DNA of 10,096 bases from JBLIOB01 sp047639575. GTDB taxonomy: Bacteria; Bacteroidota; Bacteroidia; Flavobacteriales_D; Parvicellaceae. Both the position numbers and the translations under genes were made by a program. The notes under the pieces are model-generated. The model saw nothing but the letters and a program-made list of their open reading frames with translations, did not search any database and was not told the DNA's origin. This document shows positions 1 through 5,397 of this stretch, piece by piece. The stretch spans positions 1-10,096 of the forward strand of contig JBLIOB010000142.1 of assembly GCA_047639575.1 (NCBI GenBank), in the 5' to 3' direction. Position 1 is the stretch's first letter, and the number at the start of each line of letters is the position of its first letter.

Positions 1-228
1 AATCTCTTCCATTCTCCAACTATCTCCTACTTGGAATTTCCTTCGATGCATATTCTTCTCTATTATTGCAGAAAACTTAAATACCCATCTTTGAATGGTA
101 GAATGATCAACATTAACACCTCTTATCTGCAGTAATTCTTCTATATCTCTATAACTTAAGGTAAATCTCAATTTGAAATAGACCGCTTGAAGAATTATTG
201 CTTTTGGGTAACGATGGTGTTTGAACAT
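1..228 (-). CDS. IS6-family transposase, N-terminal part (runs off left edge)
   Basis: This is the first 76 codons of a transposase, read on the minus strand from an ATG at 228 and still open at base 1. The translation begins MFKHHRYPKAII and contains the block LSYRDIEELLQIRGVNVDHS followed by TIQRWVFKF. That block is the characteristic N-terminal helix-turn-helix region of IS6/IS26-type DDE transposases (family pattern: LSYRDVEELL, then V-DHSTI-RWV). The visible part ends just where the first catalytic Asp of the DDE triad is expected; the family usually reads WRxDET there, whereas this copy reads WRMEEI. The catalytic core is outside the window. The ATG is chosen because it lies 65 bp inside the terminal repeat, which suits IS6 elements, and the only longer frame reaches a stop at 264-262. 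Family assignment is strong; activity cannot be judged. Confidence 0.85.
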   Translation of the reverse strand, partial: MFKHHRYPKAIILQAVYFKLRFTLSYRDIEELLQIRGVNVDHSTIQRWVFKFSAIIEKNMHRRKFQVGDSWRMEEI

Positions 229-277
229 GCCTCTTGAGTTTTCAACCCAAAAGTAGTTTCTTTAACTTTAGAACGAA

Positions 278-943
278 TTAATGCGACAGAACCTTTTCTC
301 CTAACTTAAAAATTCCTGGGATTTGCGAATCTTTCAATTCATCTAACATTTCCAATCTTTGAACGTGATTTAACCATCCTCGAAAATGAGCCGTCTTTTG
401 GGGTTTTATTGTTGAACGTAATAATTTAATTTCTGAGTCAGAAATTAAGTCCAAGCAGTTTCTTACCACCCTTTTTGATGCTGTAAAATGTGGTAATATT
501 TTTCTGGCTTCTCCTCTAAAGTAACGACCAACAAAAATGAAGCACGGAAATGATAAACGAATTTTATCCAGTACCTCTTGAGGGTAAACTTCTTCTTTTT
601 TAATGGTTTTATCTCCCCAAATTTTATTTGGTGAACATGAGCCATTAACATAATTATATAAATCTCTGTCTTTAAATACTCCGCCATTCTTCAAAATGAG
701 ATCAAGACCCGAATAAATGCTAGGTGATTGTGCCAATTGAATCCAGTCTTTACCCTCTATGCCCCATACAATACCCTGAGTTGACAAACCTCTTAACTCA
801 TCATAGAATTTTTGATGGTCTTTCAATCCCACTTTTCGGAAAAATGTTTCCATAGCCGTATCTACCATTATCATATCAGGGGAGTCTGTTATTGGGAAAT
901 TGTATGGATTAATTAATTCTACACCCGCACATTTAATGGGCAA
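278..943 (-). pseudogene. Unrecognised protein gene, 3' end replaced by IS6 end
   Basis: I do not recognise this 221-codon reading frame. The product looks globular and soluble: there is no signal peptide or membrane span, it is rich in Lys and Asp, and aromatic and Gly residues cluster in the middle (for example FIFVGRYFRGEARKILPHF). The start is uncertain. The longest frame begins with TTG at 943; in-frame ATG codons lie at 874 and 868, and none has a clear ribosome binding site. The 3' end is odd: the last residues, VLSH, and the TAA stop are read from the terminal inverted repeat of the IS6 element, so the native C-terminus was probably lost when the element inserted. Length and codon pattern look like a real gene; whether the shortened product is functional is unknown. 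Transcription would run into the transposase, which lies on the same strand. Confidence 0.55.
281..293 (-). repeat. Terminal inverted repeat of the IS6 element
   Basis: On the minus strand this site reads GGTTCTGTCGCAT. It defines the outer edge of the insertion sequence. Its first base supplies the third position of a Lys codon, and the following bases encode V-L-S-H plus, just inside (280-278), a TAA stop for the neighbouring gene. The identical 13-mer opens the left end of the element at 3760, and the right end there differs at only one of these positions. Confidence 0.75.
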
Positions 944-1231
944 CGCATAAAACTCAATGCATTGGTTTCACTTCTTTTGAATTTATGTGTGTGTTTTTTA
1001 AGGCCTCAGTAATTATTAAGGTATTTCCAACCTTGAAAACTGCCATCGTTAATATATAATAGAGAACAAAAAAGTACCTGTACTGGAAGAGCTGGACGCA
1101 TTTGCAGCCATTTGGTCGAACGGCCTGGCTCGGTCTTGAATAAAAAGAAATTCAAGACATAATTCTTATTTTCAAATTTAAGGATAAATTTGTTCTTATA
1201 GTTAAATCGCTCCTACCACCTGATTATTGAA
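944..1231. other. Gene-less spacer with GC-richer patch and small hairpin
   Basis: This 288-base stretch separates two divergent genes and holds no convincing coding frame. The part at about 1074-1134 is clearly richer in G and C than its surroundings and contains short self-complementary pieces (GTAC-CT-GTAC at 1074-1083). It ends in a perfect 8-bp inverted repeat, TCTTGAAT at 1134-1141 and ATTCAAGA at 1150-1157, with an 8-base A-rich loop. There is no T-tract after the hairpin, so it is not a good intrinsic terminator. A promoter-like box for the downstream gene lies at 1185-1192. Confidence 0.5.
1185..1192 (+). promoter_or_regulatory. Candidate -7 box for the CotH-family gene
   Basis: TAAATTTG fits the Bacteroidetes -7 consensus TAnnTTTG exactly. 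The -33 region is weak: TTC rather than TTG lies 19 bases upstream. The predicted start would give a 5' leader of roughly 30 bases before the ATG at 1232. AT-rich sequence makes chance matches fairly likely. Confidence 0.35.
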
Positions 1232-3745
1232 ATGAAAATTTTTCGGAAAAAAATAAAATTGAAACGGGTCTTCCTCATATTGGTTGTTCTGATTCTTTGC
1301 ATACTTGCATTTCCGACTTACATTTTCGTTAAAAGGGTCCAAAACGATTACGTTTTAAGAGAATATGTAAAAGATAAATTTCTAGATCAGCTAAAAGAAG
1401 ACATGGGCCTTTATACCTCCTCAAGCTCAACGGATGAATTAAAACTCAATGAATTTTACATTGAACTTCCTGATAGTTCTTTGGCAGATATTGAATCACA
1501 AAGAGACAATCGAATCCAGAGTTTGCTCATCGGAGAATCTCAATTGCTCACTTCAGGGCAATGGGAATATGTTAAAGGCAATGCCATTTTAAACAGTGAT
1601 ACTTTCAATATTGATTTGCGATTACGAGGTGATATGCCAAGTAATTATAATCGAAGTCTTGCTGAATCTACCCTCAGGATTAACATTAAGCAAGGAGCCG
1701 CAGTAAATGGAAAAAGGAAACTTTCTATCATAAAGCCATCCATGGAAAGTGGTTATTATGGGTTTCTGTTTTACAAGTGCTTTAAAGACCAAGACTTTCT
1801 TTCCAATAAAATCGAATTGGTTAAATTTTACCTGAATGGTAAATATGCCGGCTTACGATTTTTACAGGAAGGATTTTCCAAAGAGCTTTTAGAGTCTGCG
1901 TCTCGAAGAGAAGGCCCAATACTAAGGTTTAAGAACGATTGTGTTGATGGCCAAAATCGGTACAACCCTCATCTATTTCCAGAGCTAGTTGCCTACAAAG
2001 AGAAGAAGAGCTTAAAATCACCAAACTTATCTAAAAACTACGCAAGGGCACTTAATAAATACAACGAATTAGTAAAAGGAAACCTTGATGTTTCGGCTTG
2101 CTTCAATATTGATGAATATGCCCGATATTATGCTTTGTGTGATGTGTTTTTGTCGCATCATTCCAATAAATGTCAAAACATAAAGCTTTACTACAATCCT
2201 GTAAACGACAAGTTTGAGCCTATTGCCTGGGACCCAAATAGTTTTAATCGATATGAAGTAAAACTAGATGTTGAAAAAAGGCATACGCAGCGATTTGGGG
2301 AGCTCTGTTATGATCAAAAAGCATATCCGCTACACTTTGTTTTGGCACAAAGCGAGGCCTTCCTTGGCAAGTACATTTCTTATTTGAAGGAATATGCCCA
2401 AAATGATTTTATCCAAGACTGTTTGACTAAGTACTCAAACGTTATTAAAGCAAGTGAAGTTGAATTGTTTCGTCAAAATTTCCAAGAACGTTTTAATCCT
2501 GAAAATTTCATGATCAATATCCAACACATCAATGAAGATTTTAATCAAGAAGAATTACTGTATGGCTGTTATTACAGCGAAAACCAATTGTTATCTCTTC
2601 GGTCTATTAGCAACTTACCTATTAAAATTGACAGTGTTAGTTACAACGGAATAACTAAAAATATTCAGCTGGTTCTTGCTCCGAATCGAATCGTGGAAGC
2701 TACCGTTCTATTTGATTCAATTGAAAGCAACGGGAAAAAAATCAAAATCTATTCTCGTATAATGGGAACTACAAATACTGTAAAATATAAAGCCAAGGTC
2801 TTTATAAAACAGGATGTGTTTTCTAATACTTTCTTTAGCGAGAAATTCGAGCGCAACTATTTCGATATTGATTCAACTGCAATGACGATAAAGCTTAAAA
2901 ACAAAAGGTTAGAACTAAATGAAAACCTCTTTATTCCAGATTTGGGTATGAAATGGATCATTGAAGCCGGAACTGAGGTGAAGCTGAACAATGCTAATAT
3001 TATTTGCGAAAGTCAGGTGCTTGCGAATGGAACAATAGGGTCTCCCATCCAGTTTTCTTCCAACGGATCAGGAGGGGTGTTAATTAAAAATGCTCCGAAT
3101 CAAACGGTATTTAAAAACACCAACTTCCTTCTTCTTTCAGCTCCAAATGAAGGCAATTGGGGGTTGACTGGAGCAGTCACTTTTTACAACTGCAATGTCC
3201 ATTTAGACGCTTGCTTATTCAAAGGGGCCAAATCAGAAGACGCTCTGAACTTAGTAAGGTGTGAGTTTGATATTATTAACGTTACAATAGACAGCTGTGC
3301 ATCTGACGCGCTGGACATTGATTTCGGAAAAGGAAAAATTACGAACATCACCGTAAATAATGCTAAAAATGACGCATTAGACTTCTCTGGATCCAAAATT
3401 AAGATCGATAATGCCAAGTTGATGAACATTGGAGATAAAGCCTTAAGCGCAGGAGAAATGTCTCACCTAATCGTGAAAACGATCCATGTTGAGAATGCAT
3501 TCATTGCAGTTGCTGCTAAAGATTCATCCTCAATAAACGTGGATGCCATTACAACTAAAAACACTGAGATTGACTTTACAGTTTATCAAAAGAAACCGGA
3601 GTATAATGTGGCGTATGTTTCGGTAACTAATTCAAGCCTGAAAGATCCAAAAAAGTTGATTGAAATTGGTTGTACTTTAATCCTTGACGGTAAGGTTATT
3701 AAAGGTGATCGAGAGCGCATTTATCAAACTCTTTATCCTGAGTAA
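1232..3745 (+). CDS. Membrane-anchored CotH kinase-family protein with beta-helix
   Basis: This 837-aa protein has a short basic N-terminus (KIFRKKIKLKR), one membrane span at about residues 13-33, and then an extracytoplasmic body. Residues about 125-345 match the CotH family: LRLRGD (129-134), YLNGKYAGLRFLQE (200-213) and the conserved FEPIAWDPNS (328-337), where D334 corresponds to a conserved catalytic-site Asp. CotH proteins are atypical protein kinases, first described for spore coat proteins; in Bacteroidetes their substrates are largely unknown. Residues about 560-790 consist of short repeated strands with N/D-rich turns (SDALDIDFGKG, NDALDFSGSK, GDKALSAGE), as in right-handed parallel beta-helices, which suggests carbohydrate or surface binding. 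The ATG at 1232 is chosen because the membrane anchor follows directly. The gene stands alone: its left neighbour is divergent and a MITE-like element begins 14 bp after the stop. The CotH call is good; kinase activity is inferred. Confidence 0.8.
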   Translation: MKIFRKKIKLKRVFLILVVLILCILAFPTYIFVKRVQNDYVLREYVKDKFLDQLKEDMGLYTSSSSTDELKLNEFYIELPDSSLADIESQRDNRIQSLLIGESQLLTSGQWEYVKGNAILNSDTFNIDLRLRGDMPSNYNRSLAESTLRINIKQGAAVNGKRKLSIIKPSMESGYYGFLFYKCFKDQDFLSNKIELVKFYLNGKYAGLRFLQEGFSKELLESASRREGPILRFKNDCVDGQNRYNPHLFPELVAYKEKKSLKSPNLSKNYARALNKYNELVKGNLDVSACFNIDEYARYYALCDVFLSHHSNKCQNIKLYYNPVNDKFEPIAWDPNSFNRYEVKLDVEKRHTQRFGELCYDQKAYPLHFVLAQSEAFLGKYISYLKEYAQNDFIQDCLTKYSNVIKASEVELFRQNFQERFNPENFMINIQHINEDFNQEELLYGCYYSENQLLSLRSISNLPIKIDSVSYNGITKNIQLVLAPNRIVEATVLFDSIESNGKKIKIYSRIMGTTNTVKYKAKVFIKQDVFSNTFFSEKFERNYFDIDSTAMTIKLKNKRLELNENLFIPDLGMKWIIEAGTEVKLNNANIICESQVLANGTIGSPIQFSSNGSGGVLIKNAPNQTVFKNTNFLLLSAPNEGNWGLTGAVTFYNCNVHLDACLFKGAKSEDALNLVRCEFDIINVTIDSCASDALDIDFGKGKITNITVNNAKNDALDFSGSKIKIDNAKLMNIGDKALSAGEMSHLIVKTIHVENAFIAVAAKDSSSINVDAITTKNTEIDFTVYQKKPEYNVAYVSVTNSSLKDPKKLIEIGCTLILDGKVIKGDRERIYQTLYPE

Positions 3746-3759
3746 GACAGGAACTCAAA

Positions 3760-3887
3760 GGTTCTGTCGCATCTGTTAAAAACAGATCTTTTCTTTAAGA
3801 GTATTCGTGATTTTCGAATCGCTAACTAGTTGGTAATCAATAAATGTTATTTTTGAAATTGTCAAAATCAACAGACGCGACAGAACC
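3760..3887. mobile_element. 128-bp MITE-like element with IS6-type ends
   Basis: The stretch is bounded by terminal inverted repeats. The left end is GGTTCTGTCGCATCTGTTA, and the right end read on the minus strand is GGTTCTGTCGCGTCTGTTG, so 17 of 19 positions match by hand count. Its first 13 bases equal the end of the IS6-family element at 281-293. It has no coding capacity. The element starts 14 bp after the stop of the CotH-family gene. No 8-bp direct repeat abuts both ends, but AACTCAAA touches the left end (3752-3759) and recurs 14 bp past the right end (3902-3909). The best reading is a non-autonomous element or internally deleted derivative mobilised by an IS6-type transposase; an eroded remnant is possible. 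Confidence 0.7.
3771..3796 (+). terminator. Possible intrinsic terminator inside the MITE-like element
   Basis: ATCTGTT (3771-3777), the loop AAA and AACAGAT (3781-3787) form a perfect 7-bp hairpin followed by CTTTTCTTT. It lies 26 bases after the stop of the CotH-family gene and could end that transcript. The stem is AT-rich with only two G-C pairs, so termination may be weak. Confidence 0.4.
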
Positions 3888-4199
3888 GGGTCGGCCTGTT
3901 AAACTCAAAAACTAAATTAAAGATACTGGGTTTGGGCTGTGATATAAATGTAGAATAAAAAAAAGTGAATTCAACCGAAAAGCTCGTGACATTATAAACG
4001 TTCAGAATTTTATTGCTTGAATCGCTATTTTGGTAAATATTTACCAAGTCCATTTTCTAGGATGTCATCTTTATTTGAAATCCAATTCTCCCATGTTTTT
4101 GATCCATTTTCTGCAATGCGTTTCATTCTTGCGAATAGCTTGAGCTCTCAAGCGCTTCTTCGTTTTTATCGGGCGCTTGCTAATAAGGATAAGCATATT
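3888..4199. other. Gene-less stretch with palindromes
   Basis: I see no credible gene in this roughly 310-base stretch. It contains a perfect 18-base palindrome, TTGGTAAATATTTACCAA at 4030-4047. It also contains GCTTGAG-CT-CTCAAGC at 4138-4153, overlapping a longer stem formed by CAAGCGC at 4149-4155 and GCGCTTG at 4173-4179. A weak TTG-initiated 90-codon frame starts at 4017 but finishes inside the palindromic repeat (4289), so it is not called as a gene. The structure could belong to a small RNA or to decayed mobile DNA; nothing decides between these. Confidence 0.4.
4030..4047. promoter_or_regulatory. Perfect 18-bp palindrome, operator-like
   Basis: TTGGTAAATATTTACCAA is a perfect inverted repeat without a spacer, the kind of site bound by dimeric regulators. 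No gene start lies close by on either strand, so what it would regulate is unclear. AT-rich DNA produces palindromes by chance, but 18 perfect bases is uncommon. Confidence 0.25.
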
Positions 4200-4349
4200 G
4201 CTGACTTTTACGGGAATGGCGGGAGATTTCTCGGCTTAAACGCTGCGCGTTTTACGCTCGAAATGACCGCTAGCCGGACCACGTTCTGACTAGCGGTCAT
4301 TTCGAGCGAGGCGTAAGCCGAGCCGAGAAATCTGCCTACGGTCACGGGC
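4200..4349 (+). repeat. Large palindromic repeat, copy 1
   Basis: This 150-bp unit is repeated at 4746-4895 in direct orientation with no length change and about nine mismatches by hand count. Its core (4224-4333) is a big imperfect palindrome. The outer arms are AGATTTCTCGGCT and its complement, and the inner arms CGCTCGAAATGACCGCTAG and its complement. The left arm carries its own side hairpin (AAACGC-TGC-GCGTTT) and the right arm another (GGC-GTAA-GCC), so the single strand could fold into a branched cruciform. The tip (4274-4289) pairs less well than in copy 2. It ends one base before the GIY-YIG stop codon and may also serve as the 3' hairpin of that gene. Confidence 0.9.
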
Positions 4350-4350
4350 C

Positions 4351-4689
4351 CTAACCATCAGCGGTCATCCCCCGATGGTCTTTGAAATCCTGAACAGAAT
4401 ATGTCTCAAGCACATCTAGCCGCAAAACTTGCCGAGTTGGGTTTCTCGTTTTAATCAGGAACTCTTTTTTAGCTCTGCTCCACCTTTTGATTTGTTTTTC
4501 TCGCGCAATTGCATTGACAATGTTCTTGGAACATTCATAGTAAATAAGATGGTAACAGTTGTATTTCCCTGTAAAGTTTGAGTCTCCCGCTTGGTGGCTC
4601 TTTAGTCTTTTTACTAAATCGCTGGTAACCCCAACGTAAATGACATTTTCATTTTTATTCGTTGTTATGTACACGAAGAATATTCTCAT
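4351..4689 (-). CDS. Small GIY-YIG nuclease-domain protein
   Basis: This 112-aa protein consists almost entirely of one GIY-YIG domain. The signature appears as VYI (6-8) followed by YVG (18-20); the expected catalytic Arg is R28 in VKRLKSH and the metal-binding Glu is E64 in AREKQIKRW. The overall pattern matches the short UPF0213/YhbQ-like GIY-YIG proteins common in Bacteroidetes. Their role is not established; related domains nick or cleave DNA. The C-terminus (HRGMTADG) is encoded by bases resembling the inner arm of the adjoining palindromic repeat (AGCGGTCAT at 4360-4368), so part of it may be repeat-derived. The gene lies exactly between two direct copies of that repeat: the stop abuts copy 1 and copy 2 begins 56 bp upstream of the start. 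A hairpin occupies the leader (4693-4729). The ATG at 4689 is the natural start for the family. Confidence 0.85.
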   Translation of the reverse strand: MRIFFVYITTNKNENVIYVGVTSDLVKRLKSHQAGDSNFTGKYNCYHLIYYECSKNIVNAIAREKQIKRWSRAKKEFLIKTRNPTRQVLRLDVLETYSVQDFKDHRGMTADG

Positions 4690-4692
4690 GAG

Positions 4693-4729
4693 GCGTAGAA
4701 TAAGGTTTTAGATCGTATTCTATTTACGC
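4693..4729 (-). promoter_or_regulatory. Hairpin in the leader of the GIY-YIG gene
   Basis: GCGTAGAATA at 4693-4702 pairs with TATTC at 4716-4720 and, after a 4-base bulge, with TACGC at 4725-4729. This gives a 10-bp bulged stem only a few bases upstream of the start codon at 4689. It could affect translation or mark the element boundary; there is no direct evidence for either. Confidence 0.3.
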
Positions 4730-4745
4730 GCTGAAATAATATGTC

Positions 4746-4895
4746 GCTGACTTTTACGGGAATGGCGGGAGATTTCTCGGCTTAAACGCTGCGCGTTTTA
4801 CGCTCGAAATGACCGCTAGACAGACCGCGTTCTGTCTAGCGGTCATTTCGAGCGAGGCGTAAGCCGAGCCGAGAAATCTCTTCACGGTTACGGGC
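4746..4895 (+). repeat. Large palindromic repeat, copy 2
   Basis: This is a direct copy of the unit at 4200-4349, offset by exactly 546 bp. The arms are identical; the differences are confined to the tip and the last 16 bases. Its palindromic core is 4769-4880, and the tip is better paired than in copy 1: ACAGA and TCTGT close a six-base loop (CCGCGT) to extend the stem. It lies upstream of the GIY-YIG gene and downstream of the SiaC-like gene. Confidence 0.9.
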
Positions 4896-4903
4896 AAGCC
4901 CAA

Positions 4904-4955
4904 GTCATTTCGAGCGAGGCGAAGCCGAGCCGAGAAATCTCTTCACGGTTGCGGG
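4904..4955 (+). repeat. Half copy of the palindromic repeat (right arm only)
   Basis: This segment repeats the right arm and tail of copy 2 (4842-4895), starting GTCATTTCGAGCGAGGCG. It lacks one T (GCGAAGCC here, GCGTAAGCC in the full copies) and has one further change in the tail. The left arm is absent. It ends 15 bp from the stop of the SiaC-like gene and forms the first structured sequence transcribed after that operon. Confidence 0.85.
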
Positions 4956-4970
4956 CTCGATTCCAAAAAA

Positions 4971-5378
4971 CTACAAAGGCTTATAAATAAATTTCACGGA
5001 AGTTAATTCTTCGAACTCACGGCCAGCGTCTTCTATGTCTTCGTCCATTTCATCATAAGCCCATTCAATGTCAATCTTAATATGTTCAGCAGAATTGTTG
5101 ATCTCGTTAATTTTTAAAATGAGATCCATAATGTATTTGGCTGACGAGGAATTGAAATACTCAAAACGAAATTGAACAGTGTGTTTTTGGTCTTTACCAA
5201 ACTGCTGTGCGCGATAATAAAGCTGGCCTCCCCAATCTTCAAACCATTGCATAACCGGGCCGTAAAATTTCGACACATCCTCAGGTCTACTTTCCCCTTT
5301 GAAAATATAAACCTCCTTCTCTAAATCTAATTCAACCAATGGCGAACTGTCCGTTTGTCCGATGCTAAGTGCTCTCAT
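4971..5378 (-). CDS. SiaC-family regulatory phosphoprotein (DUF1987)
   Basis: This 135-aa protein closely fits the DUF1987/SiaC family in length and motifs: the opening segment TDSSPLVELDLEKEVYIFKG, the central RFEYFNSSSAK (71-81) and the acidic block WAYDEMDEDIEDAGREFEEL. In Pseudomonas aeruginosa SiaC is phosphorylated on a Thr in the equivalent N-T-S-S-S stretch by SiaB and dephosphorylated by SiaA, and the unphosphorylated form activates the diguanylate cyclase SiaD. Here the equivalent residue would be Ser77 (N-S-S-S), by my alignment. It is the last gene of a three-gene minus-strand operon, 19 bp after the SpoIIE phosphatase gene. Its output partner is unknown, since no cyclase gene is in the window. 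The ATG at 5378 agrees with the family start. Confidence 0.88.
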   Translation of the reverse strand: MRALSIGQTDSSPLVELDLEKEVYIFKGESRPEDVSKFYGPVMQWFEDWGGQLYYRAQQFGKDQKHTVQFRFEYFNSSSAKYIMDLILKINEINNSAEHIKIDIEWAYDEMDEDIEDAGREFEELTSVKFIYKPL

Positions 5379-5397
5379 TATAATTCAATTTTAGATA

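Larger units (their letters stand above)
1..293 (-). mobile_element. IS6-family insertion sequence, transposase-start end
   Basis: The element is partial: only the end upstream of the transposase start is present. Read on the minus strand it begins at 293 with GGTTCTGTCGCATTAATTCG. This resembles the G-G-n-n-CTGT-n-GCA layout of IS6-family terminal inverted repeats (IS26 begins GGCACTGTTGCA). The start codon follows 65 bp inside. The other end, its inverted repeat and any 8-bp target duplication lie left of the window. The same 13 bases, GGTTCTGTCGCAT, recur at the left end of a 128-bp MITE-like element at 3760-3887, which supports this boundary independently. Confidence 0.8.

Noticed and set aside
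463..687. Minus-strand frame of 74 codons
   Set aside because: It lies wholly inside the 278-943 gene on the same strand in another frame, and its composition is typical of a shadow frame.
3184..3429. Minus-strand frame of 81 codons opposite the CotH-family gene
   Set aside because: It is antisense to the well-supported beta-helix region, with no motif of its own.
3868..4053. Minus-strand frame of 61 codons across the right end of the MITE-like element
   Set aside because: It has low-complexity composition, no family resemblance, and an end lying inside the terminal inverted repeat; there is no support for coding.
4017..4289. Plus-strand frame of 90 codons before and into palindromic repeat copy 1
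   Set aside because: It starts with TTG, has no recognisable motif, and its last 30 or so codons lie in the repeat, where copy 2 is also open in the same frame. It is best seen as a by-product of the repeat.
4200..4955. CRISPR array
   Set aside because: The repeats are long palindromes separated by a gene rather than short repeats with uniform spacers, and no cas gene is present.
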